DNA of 64,000 bases, taken from positions 3,844,001 through 3,908,000 of the forward strand of contig NZ_JAUSYY010000001.1 of NCBI RefSeq assembly GCF_030817175.1, read 5' to 3'. The stretch's first letter is position 1. Each line of letters opens with the position of its first letter. Shown here piece by piece: positions 19,977-28,183 of the stretch. The notes below the pieces were generated by a model that had not been told where the DNA came from, did not search any database, and saw only the letters and a program-made list of their open reading frames with translations. Source of the stretch: Agromyces ramosus. Lineage in GTDB: Bacteria > Actinomycetota > Actinomycetes > Actinomycetales > Microbacteriaceae. A program made the position numbers and the translations under genes.

Positions 19977-20744
19977 TCAGTTGCCGCCGGCCACCCGGAT
20001 CTCAGCCCCCGTCGTGTAGCTCGCATCGGCCGAGAAGAGGTAGGCGACGGCACCCGCGATCTCGTGCGGCTCGCCGGGACGGCGCATCGGGATGCGCGGA
20101 GCCCGTTCGTCGGGCGCGTTCGGCCGTCCGGCCTCGGCGTGGATCTCGGTTCGGGTGGTCCCAGGCGAGACGGTGTTCACCCGTACGCCCACCGGACCGA
20201 ACTCCTTGGAGGCGCCCGTGGTGAGGGCATTGAGCGCCGCCTTGCTCATGGCATAGGGGATGTAGGTGTCTGGTGCCCCGCTGTGCGCGGCCCCAGACGA
20301 GATGTTGACGATGGAGCCGCCCGCACCGCCGCGATCGACCGCCATGTGCGCGATCGCCGCGCGAGTCAGCACGATCGGGGCGAGCACGTTGACCCGGAAG
20401 AGTCGCTCCGACTCGTCGATCGGGGCGTCGAGGAATCCGCCGATCCGTCCGGTGACACCAGCGTTGTTGACGAGGCCGGTGACGCGGCCGAACTCCGCGA
20501 TCGATGACGGCACGACGGTCGCCGCCGCGTCGAGGTCGGCCAGATCCACCTGCAGGAGCAGCACGCGGGATCCCGACGCCTCGCATCGACGGGCGACCGC
20601 GTCGGCCTCATGGCGGCGGGCGCGGTACGTGATGACCAGGTCGTGGCCGTCGATGGCGAGCCGTTCGGCAATCGCCGCGCCGATGCCACGGCTGGCGCCC
20701 GTGATGATCGTGACCGGTCGTGCTGGAGCATCCGTCTGCGTCAT
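19977..20744 (-). CDS. short-chain dehydrogenase/reductase
   Basis: A 255-residue classical SDR. The cofactor loop is TGASRGIGAAIAERL, NNAGVTG is present, and the catalytic Ser/Tyr/Lys are in IVNISSGA and YIPYAMSKAALN. A basic residue pattern after strand 2 (TYRARRHEAD) suggests NADP. Text resembles FabG-like glucose/sugar dehydrogenases but the substrate is unknown. TAGGCT lies 6 nt before the ATG, indicating a leaderless mRNA. Confidence 0.8.
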   Translation of the reverse strand: MTQTDAPARPVTIITGASRGIGAAIAERLAIDGHDLVITYRARRHEADAVARRCEASGSRVLLLQVDLADLDAAATVVPSSIAEFGRVTGLVNNAGVTGRIGGFLDAPIDESERLFRVNVLAPIVLTRAAIAHMAVDRGGAGGSIVNISSGAAHSGAPDTYIPYAMSKAALNALTTGASKEFGPVGVRVNTVSPGTTRTEIHAEAGRPNAPDERAPRIPMRRPGEPHEIAGAVAYLFSADASYTTGAEIRVAGGN

Positions 20745-20750
20745 GGTGCC

Positions 20751-20756
20751 AGCCTA
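20751..20756 (-). promoter_or_regulatory. putative -10 (TAGGCT) of a leaderless SDR mRNA
   Basis: On the minus strand TAGGCT ends 6 nt before the ATG at 20744, with no ribosome site. Confidence 0.4.
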
Positions 20757-20815
20757 CGGTCGCCGGATTGCAGGCCCAAGGTGCACCGGCACTGGCGCCG
20801 AGGGGATCGCAGGCG

Positions 20816-20821
20816 TAGCAT
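20816..20821 (+). promoter_or_regulatory. putative -10 (TAGCAT) of a leaderless small-protein mRNA
   Basis: TAGCAT ends 7 nt before the ATG at 20829. It is divergent from the SDR promoter 60 bp away. Confidence 0.35.
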
Positions 20822-20828
20822 CTCGCCC

Positions 20829-21158
20829 ATGGCACGCGACACGGCGAGCCGCCCCGCAGGCAACGCCTTCACGCACTTCTTCGACCGGGTCGACCGGGCG
20901 ATGCGGCCGATCTTCGGCCCGCCGCCGGTCACCGCCGAAGAGGAGCAGCCTCGGACCTCCGATGACGCCGCATGCCCGATCTGCGGCCACCCGATGTTCG
21001 AGCACGTGATCGACCACTCGACGTCGAACACGGTGTTGATCTGCCCGACCGACGAACGGCTCCCTGAGCGAGACGTCGTCGGTCCGTACAACGAACTCGG
21101 GATGCCGGCGAGCGGTCGGCGCCTCGAGAAGTACGAAGAACGCAGCGCGGGGGGCTGA
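20829..21158 (+). CDS. small putative zinc-binding protein
   Basis: A 109-residue hydrophilic protein I do not recognise by name. A central CPICGHPMFEHVIDH stretch followed by a later Cys (VLICPTD) suggests a small zinc site. No membrane segment or signal is visible. It is divergent from an SDR gene and stands alone. Confidence 0.6.
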   Translation: MARDTASRPAGNAFTHFFDRVDRAMRPIFGPPPVTAEEEQPRTSDDAACPICGHPMFEHVIDHSTSNTVLICPTDERLPERDVVGPYNELGMPASGRRLEKYEERSAGG

Positions 21159-21253
21159 ACGGGTATCAGTTCGCCGACGTGGACGCGCCGGCGACGATGG
21201 GTCGTGCCCGGCGACTGCCACACGGCAGCCGACCGCGGGCTCGGCCAGCGGGC

Positions 21254-22216
21254 TCACGATGACGTCGCGGAATTCCGGGCGACGAGCGCGTCGCCGAGAC
21301 GACGCAGTTCGGCGCGCAGGGAGCTCGGTTCGACGACCTCGAGGTATTCGGCCCAGCCGGCGAGGCCGCGCGCCAGCAGTTGCTCAGTGGGCGCCGTCAC
21401 CCGCACTCGCGACCGCATCTCGTCGAGCTGTTCATCGGCGACGGCGCGCTGGCCGAACTGCGTCTGCAGCAACGGCACGATGCCGGAGTCGGCGATCACG
21501 GTCGCCGAGGCGCTTGCGCGCTGCCGATCGACCTGCGCGGTGACGCGTTCCCAGAGCTCCACGAGGTCGAGGCCGTCGGGGCGGGTCGCGGCCTCGTCGA
21601 TGACCTCGACCTCGACCATGCGGTCGACGCGATAGGTGCGCTCCGCGCCATCGACCGCACCGAGCAGGTACCAACGACCCTGCTTGTGCACGAGGCCCCA
21701 TGGATCGACGACTCGATCGGCGGGTTCGCGGTTCCAGGCGGCGTACCGCATGCGCATGCGGCGCCGTTCGACGACCGCCGACTGCACCTGGGGGAGCAGC
21801 GCCGGCGACTCCTGCTTCGGGCGCCCCCACTCACCGGCATCGATGACGACCGCGTCGGCGGCCGCGCGGGCGTCGGTGCGGAACGTCTCGGGAAGCGCCC
21901 GCACGAGCTTGCGGAGCGCGGCCTTGGCATCGGGATCGACGGATGCCGCGGGGCCGACGAGCAGGAACAGCGCGCGCGCCTCGCTCGCCGAGAGCCCGCT
22001 GAGGTCGGTGCGGGCGCCCCCGAGCAATTGCCATCCGCCACCGCGGCCCGCCTGCGGATAGATGGGGATGCCGGCTGCTGACAGCGCCTCGAGGTCGCGA
22101 CGGGCGGTGGCGACCGACACTTCGAGCTCGTCGGCGAGCTGCGCTGCGGTGACTCGTCCCCGCGCCTGCAGGGTCAGCAGGGTGGCCACGAGACGATCTG
22201 CGCGCATGTTTTCCAT
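21254..22216 (-). CDS. WYL-domain HTH regulator
   Basis: A 320-residue DeoR-type regulator: N-terminal winged helix (RLVATLLTLQARGRVTAAQL, ELEVSVATARRDLEAL), then a WYL domain (MRMRYAAWNREPADRVVDPWGLVHKQGRWYLLG) likely binding a small ligand or nucleic acid, and a WCX tail. The start may be ATG 22216 or ATG 22207. It is divergent from the VOC protein gene 85 bp away, which is its obvious candidate target. Confidence 0.82.
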   Translation of the reverse strand: MENMRADRLVATLLTLQARGRVTAAQLADELEVSVATARRDLEALSAAGIPIYPQAGRGGGWQLLGGARTDLSGLSASEARALFLLVGPAASVDPDAKAALRKLVRALPETFRTDARAAADAVVIDAGEWGRPKQESPALLPQVQSAVVERRRMRMRYAAWNREPADRVVDPWGLVHKQGRWYLLGAVDGAERTYRVDRMVEVEVIDEAATRPDGLDLVELWERVTAQVDRQRASASATVIADSGIVPLLQTQFGQRAVADEQLDEMRSRVRVTAPTEQLLARGLAGWAEYLEVVEPSSLRAELRRLGDALVARNSATSS

Positions 22217-22301
22217 TCTCGCCGGAAAAGTAGTCAGAAGGTGAGCACTTCTGTGTTCCAGACTGGATCCATCAACTCAACGCACACGGAAGGAACCGAT
22301 C

Positions 22302-22691
22302 ATGCTCAGGGGATTCGCCACTATCAGCTATTACGCCGACGACCTCGAGGCGGCCTCCGCCTGGTACACGGACGTGCTCGGCATCGAGCCCTACTACGTT
22401 CGGCCGGGCTACATCGAGTTCCGCGTCGGCGACTACGAGCACGAGCTCGGCATCATCGACGCGCAGTACCGCCCCGCCGCGCCCGAGTCGCCCGGGGGAG
22501 AGATCATCCACTGGCACGTCGATGACCTGCCGGGTTCCTACGAGCGACTCCTCGCGCTCGGCGCGACGTCGTACCAGCCGCCGATCGAGCATGGGCCGGG
22601 CTTCGTCACGGCATCGGTGGTCGATCCGTTCGGCAACGTGCTCGGCATCATGTTCAACCAGCACTACCTCGAAATGCTCGCACGCGACTGA
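22302..22691 (+). CDS. glyoxalase/VOC superfamily protein
   Basis: A 129-residue single-module vicinal oxygen chelate protein. Typical features: ASAWYTDVLGIEPYYVRPGYIEFRVG, GGEIIHWHVDDL (metal His) and the closing DPFGNVLGIMFN. An aaggaa ribosome site precedes the ATG. Such proteins isomerise, cleave or bind small molecules, including antibiotics; no substrate can be assigned. Divergent from the WYL regulator. Confidence 0.8.
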   Translation: MLRGFATISYYADDLEAASAWYTDVLGIEPYYVRPGYIEFRVGDYEHELGIIDAQYRPAAPESPGGEIIHWHVDDLPGSYERLLALGATSYQPPIEHGPGFVTASVVDPFGNVLGIMFNQHYLEMLARD

Positions 22692-22718
22692 ACGCGCGCG
22701 TCGAGCTGGGGGGCGTGG

Positions 22719-23792
22719 CTAGCCGATCGAGCGCATGAACGCAGTGAGCTCATCGGCGATGAGTCGAGGCTCCTCCAATGCGAGGAAGTGCCCGCCCCGG
22801 CCTGGCGCCGAATACCGGCGGATGTCACCGGCGGCGCGCTCGGCGATGGAACGCGGAAAGCCGTGCATGCCCGGCTCGTGGCTCAACGTGACGGCGACCG
22901 GAACGGGGATCATCGGCCTGGGGGCGTTGTGCGGGTAGTCGAGGTACTGGCGGAACGACGTGCCGATGCATCCGGTCACCCAGTACAGGGTGAGGATCGT
23001 GCACAGGGTGTCGCGGTCGAATCTCGACTCGAGATCGCCGCCGCAGTCGCTCCAGCTGCGGTACTTGTCGATGATCCATGCGGCGAGCCCGGCGGGGGAG
23101 TCGGCGAGGGCTGCGGCGATCGTGTCGGGGCGCGTGCTCATGATCGAGCTGTAGCCCTCGTCGGACTCGTCGTAGACCGCTTCCGCGTCGAGGAACGCCT
23201 GCTCGGCGGGCGTGATCGGTGAGGCGTCGAAGTCGGCGGGAAAGGGTCCATGGATCATGTGCAGGCCCGCGACCTCGCGGGGATACATGGTAGCGAGCCA
23301 TCCGGATGCCGCGCCGCCGATGTCGCCGCCGAAGGCGAAGTAGCGCTCATAGCCGAGCGTCTCGGTCATGAGGGTGTGGAAGGTCTCGGCGATGGCAGCC
23401 CGGGTGAGCGGGCCGTCGACGAGGTCCGAGTAGAGGAATCCGGGAAGGGAGGGCACCACGACGTCGACGTCGAGCAGTTCGAGCAGCGGCAGCATCTCGA
23501 TGAAGCTGCTCGGCCAGCCGTGGGCGAGCAGCACGGGCGGCCGGGTCGCATCACGGCGCACGTGGACGAAATGCTGACCACGGTCGCGGAACTGCGGGTA
23601 GGAGTTGAGCCGGGCTTCGGCCGCAGGCCAGTCGAACTCGTTCGCCCAGTAGTCCACGAGCGAGCGCAGGTAGTCCGGGTCGGTGCCCGCCTCCCAGCCG
23701 GAGGCGCTCGGCGTGGTGAACCGCGTGCGAGTGAGCCGCGACCGAAGGTCGTCGAGCACGTCGGATGCGACCGAGATGGTGAAGGCTTCCAT
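22719..23792 (-). CDS. epoxide hydrolase (EHN-domain alpha/beta hydrolase)
   Basis: A 357-residue protein with the N-terminal EHN region (LRSRLTRTRFT...GTDPDYLRSLVDYW), the HGWPSSF oxyanion motif, the nucleophile in FAFGGDIGGAASG and the catalytic His in GGHFLALEEP. It resembles microsomal-type epoxide hydrolases. TAGCGT lies 6 nt before the ATG, suggesting a leaderless mRNA. Confidence 0.85.
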   Translation of the reverse strand: MEAFTISVASDVLDDLRSRLTRTRFTTPSASGWEAGTDPDYLRSLVDYWANEFDWPAAEARLNSYPQFRDRGQHFVHVRRDATRPPVLLAHGWPSSFIEMLPLLELLDVDVVVPSLPGFLYSDLVDGPLTRAAIAETFHTLMTETLGYERYFAFGGDIGGAASGWLATMYPREVAGLHMIHGPFPADFDASPITPAEQAFLDAEAVYDESDEGYSSIMSTRPDTIAAALADSPAGLAAWIIDKYRSWSDCGGDLESRFDRDTLCTILTLYWVTGCIGTSFRQYLDYPHNAPRPMIPVPVAVTLSHEPGMHGFPRSIAERAAGDIRRYSAPGRGGHFLALEEPRLIADELTAFMRSIG

Positions 23793-23798
23793 GCCTCG

Positions 23799-23804
23799 AC
23801 GCTA
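23799..23804 (-). promoter_or_regulatory. putative -10 (TAGCGT) of a leaderless epoxide hydrolase mRNA
   Basis: TAGCGT on the minus strand ends 6 nt before the ATG at 23792. Confidence 0.35.
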
Positions 23805-23808
23805 GCGC

Positions 23809-24492
23809 CTAGCTGTGCTGGTCATGCTCGGCGTGCGACGCGCCTGTCAGGGCGGAGATGGGCACCTTGCACGCCTCGCCCTGCCACGCCTCGATGCCCT
23901 CTCGGATTGCGAACCCGGCGATGACCAGCGCCGCGACCGAGTCGGCCCACGTCCAGCCGAGCAGGCTGTTCAGGAGCAGGCCGACGAGGAGCACACCCGA
24001 GAGGTACGCGCAGATCAGCGTCTGCTTGGAGTCGGCCACGGCGGAGGCGGAGCCGAGGTCTCGCCCCGTGCGGCGCTCCAACCACGACAACAACGGCATG
24101 ATCGCGAGGCTGACCGCTGCGAGCACGAGGCCGATCGTGGAGTGCTCGGGTGGATCGGCGCCGAGCAGTGCGCGGATCGCGTCGATGCTGACGACGAGCG
24201 CGAGGCCGAAGAACGAGACCGCGATGAGGCGCAGCGCCGTTCGCTCCCGCTTCTCGGGGTCGGGTGCGGCGAACTGCCACGCGACGGCGGCCGCTGAGAA
24301 GACCTCGACGACGGAGTCGAGGCCGAACCCGATCAGGGCGGCCGACGATGCGACGGCGCCGGCCGCGATCGCGACGACCGCCTCGACGACGTTGTAGGCG
24401 ATGGTGGCGGCCACGATCCAGCGGATGCGTCGCGCGAGGACCGCGCGCCGGGCGGCTGGGAGCTCTCGTGGTGTCGATGAGACCCCAGTCAC
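23809..24492 (-). CDS. CDF-type cation efflux transporter
   Basis: A 227-residue protein with about five to six membrane spans and no long cytoplasmic domain. SAALIGFGLDSVVEVFSAA and VADSKQTLICAYLSGVLL correspond to the metal-site helices of a divergent cation diffusion facilitator subgroup. The C-terminus is His-rich (ASHAEHDQHS). The GTG at 24492 overlaps the arsR TGA (GTGA), so it is co-translated with the metal-sensing regulator. The exported ion is not known; Cd, Pb or Zn are plausible. Confidence 0.78.
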   Translation of the reverse strand: MTGVSSTPRELPAARRAVLARRIRWIVAATIAYNVVEAVVAIAAGAVASSAALIGFGLDSVVEVFSAAAVAWQFAAPDPEKRERTALRLIAVSFFGLALVVSIDAIRALLGADPPEHSTIGLVLAAVSLAIMPLLSWLERRTGRDLGSASAVADSKQTLICAYLSGVLLVGLLLNSLLGWTWADSVAALVIAGFAIREGIEAWQGEACKVPISALTGASHAEHDQHS

Positions 24493-24824
24493 GCGCAGCT
24501 GCAGTCGGTCGAGGAGCAGCACGCCGGGTCGACGACGAGCACCAGCCGGAGCAGGTCGTCGAGCGCCGGCGCGAGCAGCGGGTCAGCGAGGCGGTACCAG
24601 GTGCGCCGACCGTCGGGCACCGCCTCGACGAGGCCGCAGCCGCGAAGGCAGGCGAGCTGGTTCGACATGACCTGCCGGGAGACGCCGAGGGCGTCGGCCA
24701 GGTCGGAGGGGTAGGCGGGGGCCTCGCGAAGCGTGAGCAGGACGCGGGTGCGCGTGTTGTCAGAGAGCGCGTATCCCAAGCGCGTCAGGGCTGCAGTATG
24801 CGTCAGTGTCGCGGTCGCGGTCAT
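24489..24824 (-). CDS. ArsR/SmtB-family metal-responsive repressor
   Basis: A 111-residue winged-helix repressor. The DNA-reading part is YPSDLADALGVSRQVMSNQLACLRGCGLVEAV, then the wing GRRTWYRLADP. The C-terminal tail CCSSTDCSC has five cysteines and is likely the metal sensor, as in Cd/Pb-type members. The ATG at 24824 was chosen by family start; the frame is open further upstream. It is coupled to the CDF transporter. Confidence 0.85.
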   Translation of the reverse strand: MTATATLTHTAALTRLGYALSDNTRTRVLLTLREAPAYPSDLADALGVSRQVMSNQLACLRGCGLVEAVPDGRRTWYRLADPLLAPALDDLLRLVLVVDPACCSSTDCSCA

Positions 24825-24835
24825 GCAGTTGACAG

Positions 24836-24867
24836 TACAGCCGTGGCTGTATTCAGACAAGCCTGAA
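24836..24867. promoter_or_regulatory. candidate ArsR operators in the divergent intergenic region
   Basis: Two adjoining inverted repeats lie just upstream of arsR: tacagccgtggctgta (7-bp arms) and ttcagacaagcctgaa, which has the TTCA...TGAA layout seen in ArsR-family sites. A TACTGT -10-like hexamer for arsR overlaps the first, so binding would block transcription. Confidence 0.5.
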
Positions 24868-24880
24868 CCATCCGCGCATA

Positions 24881-24921
24881 TATCGATTGACAAACGATAG
24901 ATTTATCGCGATAGTCGATGC
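24881..24921 (+). promoter_or_regulatory. near-consensus leaderless promoter with four tatcg/cgata half-sites
   Basis: TTGACA (24887-24892), a 17-bp spacer and GATAGT (24910-24915) place the transcription start at or next to the ATG at 24922. Half-sites tatcg (24881, 24904) and cgata (24895, 24909) alternate through the promoter, including the palindrome tatcgcgata, and look like an operator, perhaps for the XRE protein of this operon. Confidence 0.55.
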
Positions 24922-25419
24922 ATGCAGAAGATGGATTGGGTGGTCATCCCCCTCAGAGTGTTGCTCGTGCTCGTCTTCATCGGACTGGTGGTGGCGCAGT
25001 TCATGAGCCTTCCCGGCGAGTTCCGGCAGATGGCAGAGGAGAACCCCGAGTCGGGGCCGATCCCGTGGCTGCTGCTGACCTTCGCCATCCTCGAGGTGCT
25101 GTGTTTCCAGGTCGTCATCGTGTGCACCTGGCGGCTGCTCACGCTCGTGCGTGCAGACCGGATCTTCAGCGAGGAGGCCTTCGCCTGGGTCGACGCGATC
25201 GTCTGGGCGATGGTCGCAGCATGGGTGCTGCTGGCGGGCGTCGCCACCTACATCGTCGCCGTCATCTACTTCACGCCGGAGCTTCGTGATCCGGGCACGC
25301 CGATCCTTCTGACCGGGATGGTGTTGATCGGCGGCGTCGTGGTGCTCACGATCGTCGTGCTGCGTGCGCTGCTGCGGCAGGCGACCGTGCTGCGCACCGA
25401 TCTGGAAGAAGTCATCTGA
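24922..25419 (+). CDS. DUF2975 membrane protein
   Basis: A 165-residue protein with four membrane spans (about 6-27, 47-68, 90-113, 124-147) matching DUF2975. The TLVRADRIFSEEAFAWVD loop is typical of the family. Its function is unknown. The ATG has no ribosome site and sits 6 nt after a -10 element. The stop overlaps the ATG of the XRE gene by one base, the standard arrangement for this pair in Gram-positive bacteria. Confidence 0.8.
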   Translation: MQKMDWVVIPLRVLLVLVFIGLVVAQFMSLPGEFRQMAEENPESGPIPWLLLTFAILEVLCFQVVIVCTWRLLTLVRADRIFSEEAFAWVDAIVWAMVAAWVLLAGVATYIVAVIYFTPELRDPGTPILLTGMVLIGGVVVLTIVVLRALLRQATVLRTDLEEVI

Positions 25420-25646
25420 TGGCGATCGTGGTGCGCATCGACGTCGAGCTCGCCAAGCGCAAGATGAGTGTGGGGGAGTTCGCCGAGCGTGTCGGACTCA
25501 CGCCCGCGAACGTGGCAGTACTGAAGAACGGTCGCGCCAAGGCGGTGCGCTTCGCGACGCTCGACGCCATGTGCCGGGTGCTCGAGTGTCAGCCGGGTGA
25601 TCTTCTCGAGTGGATCGAAGAGCCGGACTCCGCAGCGGCCGAGTAG
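25419..25646 (+). CDS. small XRE-type HTH regulator (YozG-like)
   Basis: A 75-residue Cro/CI helix-turn-helix protein (RKMSVGEFAERVGLTPANVAVLKNG, CRVLECQPGDLLEW). It shares one base with the DUF2975 gene, so the two are co-expressed. It probably controls its own operon through the tatcg/cgata sites. Confidence 0.85.
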   Translation: MAIVVRIDVELAKRKMSVGEFAERVGLTPANVAVLKNGRAKAVRFATLDAMCRVLECQPGDLLEWIEEPDSAAAE

Positions 25647-25705
25647 AGAGGCGACGAGGGCGGAAGGGCGGGAGGGGAGCGGTCACCTTCTCTCCACTCT
25701 CAATC

Positions 25706-25742
25706 TATAGCTGACCCGGGGGCTTGCCGCAAGGCCCGGGTC
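25706..25742 (+). promoter_or_regulatory. rifamycin-associated element (RAE)-like palindrome and -10 upstream of helR
   Basis: TATAGC (25706-25711) is followed by a palindrome at 25713-25742: outer arms gacccggg and cccgggtc enclose gcttgc-cgcaag. The core ggggcttgccgcaag is very close to the rifamycin-associated element reported upstream of rifamycin-resistance genes including helR (recalled, not compared). It begins at the predicted transcription start and could fold in the RNA leader. Confidence 0.6.
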
Positions 25743-25795
25743 ATGCCGCAGACTAGTGCGCCGGACCAGCAAACCATGTACCAGGGGGAGTCACC

Positions 25796-28051
25796 GTGAC
25801 CTTGACGACCAGCGCGTTCAACCTGCCCGAAGCGCTCACCTCCAAGGCCGACCCGGCCCTGATCACCGCCGACGAGGAGCACTTCGCGGCCATCGCATCG
25901 AGCATCGGGCAGTCGATCACCGATCTCTCCGACCGTCTCGTCACCGAGCGCAGAAAGCCCGGCGGCACCGGCCAAGAGGCAATGGACCGGGACATGGAGA
26001 TCCACCGCCTGGCCACTCGACTGCGCACCCTGCGCCGATTCGGCCTGGACCTCTGCCTCGGACGCATGGTCGGCCTCGACAGTTCCGAACCTGTGTACGT
26101 CGGACGGCTCGGTCTCGCCGACCGCGACGGTCGGCGCCTCCTTGTCGACTGGCGCTCGCCCGCAGCCGAGCCGTTCTTCGGCGCCACCCACGCGAACCCG
26201 ATGGGACTGGCGAGTCGTCGCAGGTATCGCTGGACCGGCGGCCGGGTCAGCGACTACTGGGACGAGGTCTTCAACCCCGACGGTCTCGAGGGGCACGCTG
26301 CACTCGACGACCAGTCCGCCTTCATCGCCAGCCTGGGCGCCAACCGGTCCGACCGGATGCGCGATGTGCTCGGCACCATCCAGGCCGATCAGGACGCCAT
26401 CATCCGCGCAGGCTCGGAGGGCACTCTCGTGGTCGACGGCGGTCCGGGCACCGGCAAGACGGTCGTCGCCCTGCACCGGACCGCGTACCTGCTCTACTCC
26501 GACCCTCGCCTGGGTCAGCGTCGCGGCGGCGTCCTGTTCGTCGGTCCCCACCAGCCGTACTTGGCCTACGTCTCCGACGTGTTGCCGAGCCTCGGTGAGG
26601 AGGGCGTTCAGACCTGCACCCTGCTGGATCTTGTCCCCGAGGGCGCCGCTGCGGCGGCCGAGAGCGATCCCGAGGTGGCCCGCCTCAAGTCATCGGCGGG
26701 CATGGTCGCGGCGATCGAGCCGGCCATTCGGCTCTACGAGGAGCCGCCCGCACGAAGCATGATGGTCGAAACCCCCTGGGGTGACGCGGTGCTCACCACC
26801 GAGGACTGGGCCGAGGCCTTCGCGGCAGCGGAGCCCGGCAGCCCGCACAACGATGCCCGCGATCAGGTTTGGGAGGCTCTGCTCGCGATCCTGACGGACA
26901 AGTTCCGGGGGAGCGATGACGACGATGACTTCGATGCAGACGACGACGAGGAGAACGACGAGTTCGACGCATACGGGTTGCGGCCCGAAGTGCCGGTGGC
27001 TCCGCTCCGCCGTTGGCTGACACAGAACCCGGACCTGGTGCGCGCGTTCGGGCGGGCATGGCCAGTGCTCGAGGCATCCGACATCGTGGGAGCGCTGTGG
27101 GAGGTACCCGCCTACCTGCGCAGATGCGCGCCATGGCTCACCGACCACGAGGTACAGATGCTGCAGCGCCGGGCTCCTCGGGCGTGGACGATCTCGGACC
27201 TGCCACTGCTGGACGCGGCACGGCAACGGCTCGGCGACCCCGAGGCGGCACTGCGCAAGCGCCGGCACGAGGCCGCGGTCGCCGCCGAACGCGCACGAAT
27301 GTCCGACGTCGTCGAACACCTCATCGCGACCGATGACTCCGAGATGGGGGTGATGCAGATGCTGCGCGGGCAAGATCTGCGCGATGCCCTCGTCGACGAC
27401 GCCGCGCTGCCCGCCGCCGACCATGACGCGCTTGCCGGACCGTTCGCGCACATCCTGGTGGACGAGGCTCAGGAGCTGACGGATGCCGAGTGGCAGATGT
27501 TGCTGCTGCGTTGTCCGTCGCGCAGCTTCACCATCGTCGGGGATCGCGCCCAGGCCAGGCACGGGTTCACCGAGTCATGGCAGGAACGGCTCGAACGTGT
27601 CGGGCTGAACCGGATCGACCTCGCCTCGCTCAGCATCAACTACCGCACACCGGAAGAAGTCATGGCAGAGGCCGAGCCCGTCATCCGTGCCGTGATCCCC
27701 GACGCCAACGTGCCGATCTCGATCCGCCGCAGCGGCGTTCCCGTCGTGCACGGCGCGACATCCGACTTGGAATCGATACTCGAGACCTGGCTGGCTGAGC
27801 ACACCGACGGAACCGCCTGCGTCATCGGCGACCCGTCGTACCACGCGACGTCCCGGGTGCGATCGCTGACGCCCGAGCTTGCGAAGGGCCTCGAGTTCGA
27901 CCTCGTCGTCGTCGTCGACGCCGGAGCATTCGGCTCAGGCATCGAGGGAGGCGTGGATCGCTACGTCGCGATGACACGAGCGACCCGTCAACTCGTGATT
28001 CTCAGCGGAGATGATCGCACTGGAGCCGGGGAGGGGAGCGCCGGAGGCTAG
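25796..28051 (+). CDS. helR: HelR-like (HelD-family) RNA polymerase-associated helicase-like ATPase
   Basis: A 751-residue SF1-like protein of the HelD/HelR group, which remove RNA polymerase from DNA; HelR protects it from rifamycins. Walker A is DGGPGTGKTVVALHR (about residue 212), Walker B ILVDEAQELTDAEW (about 552), then IVGDRAQARHG, SINYRTPEEV, LAKGLEFDLVVVVDAG and a final motif VAMTRATRQLVIL. A very acidic stretch lies at about 374-391. The N-terminus carries the coiled-coil-like segment expected to reach into the polymerase. GTG start with agggggag 5 nt upstream. HelR rather than generic HelD is favoured by the upstream RAE-like palindrome. Confidence 0.8.
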   Translation: MTLTTSAFNLPEALTSKADPALITADEEHFAAIASSIGQSITDLSDRLVTERRKPGGTGQEAMDRDMEIHRLATRLRTLRRFGLDLCLGRMVGLDSSEPVYVGRLGLADRDGRRLLVDWRSPAAEPFFGATHANPMGLASRRRYRWTGGRVSDYWDEVFNPDGLEGHAALDDQSAFIASLGANRSDRMRDVLGTIQADQDAIIRAGSEGTLVVDGGPGTGKTVVALHRTAYLLYSDPRLGQRRGGVLFVGPHQPYLAYVSDVLPSLGEEGVQTCTLLDLVPEGAAAAAESDPEVARLKSSAGMVAAIEPAIRLYEEPPARSMMVETPWGDAVLTTEDWAEAFAAAEPGSPHNDARDQVWEALLAILTDKFRGSDDDDDFDADDDEENDEFDAYGLRPEVPVAPLRRWLTQNPDLVRAFGRAWPVLEASDIVGALWEVPAYLRRCAPWLTDHEVQMLQRRAPRAWTISDLPLLDAARQRLGDPEAALRKRRHEAAVAAERARMSDVVEHLIATDDSEMGVMQMLRGQDLRDALVDDAALPAADHDALAGPFAHILVDEAQELTDAEWQMLLLRCPSRSFTIVGDRAQARHGFTESWQERLERVGLNRIDLASLSINYRTPEEVMAEAEPVIRAVIPDANVPISIRRSGVPVVHGATSDLESILETWLAEHTDGTACVIGDPSYHATSRVRSLTPELAKGLEFDLVVVVDAGAFGSGIEGGVDRYVAMTRATRQLVILSGDDRTGAGEGSAGG

Positions 28052-28183
28052 CACTCATCACGAGGCTCCGCAATGTCGCAGGGGGACCGCGGGGTGGGTG
28101 GTAAGAGTCGTATTGATACCCAAATCGACGACAGCGACGTTTCGGCCGAGCGGATCGAGCGTCGTGGAGGAGGAGAAGTCATC

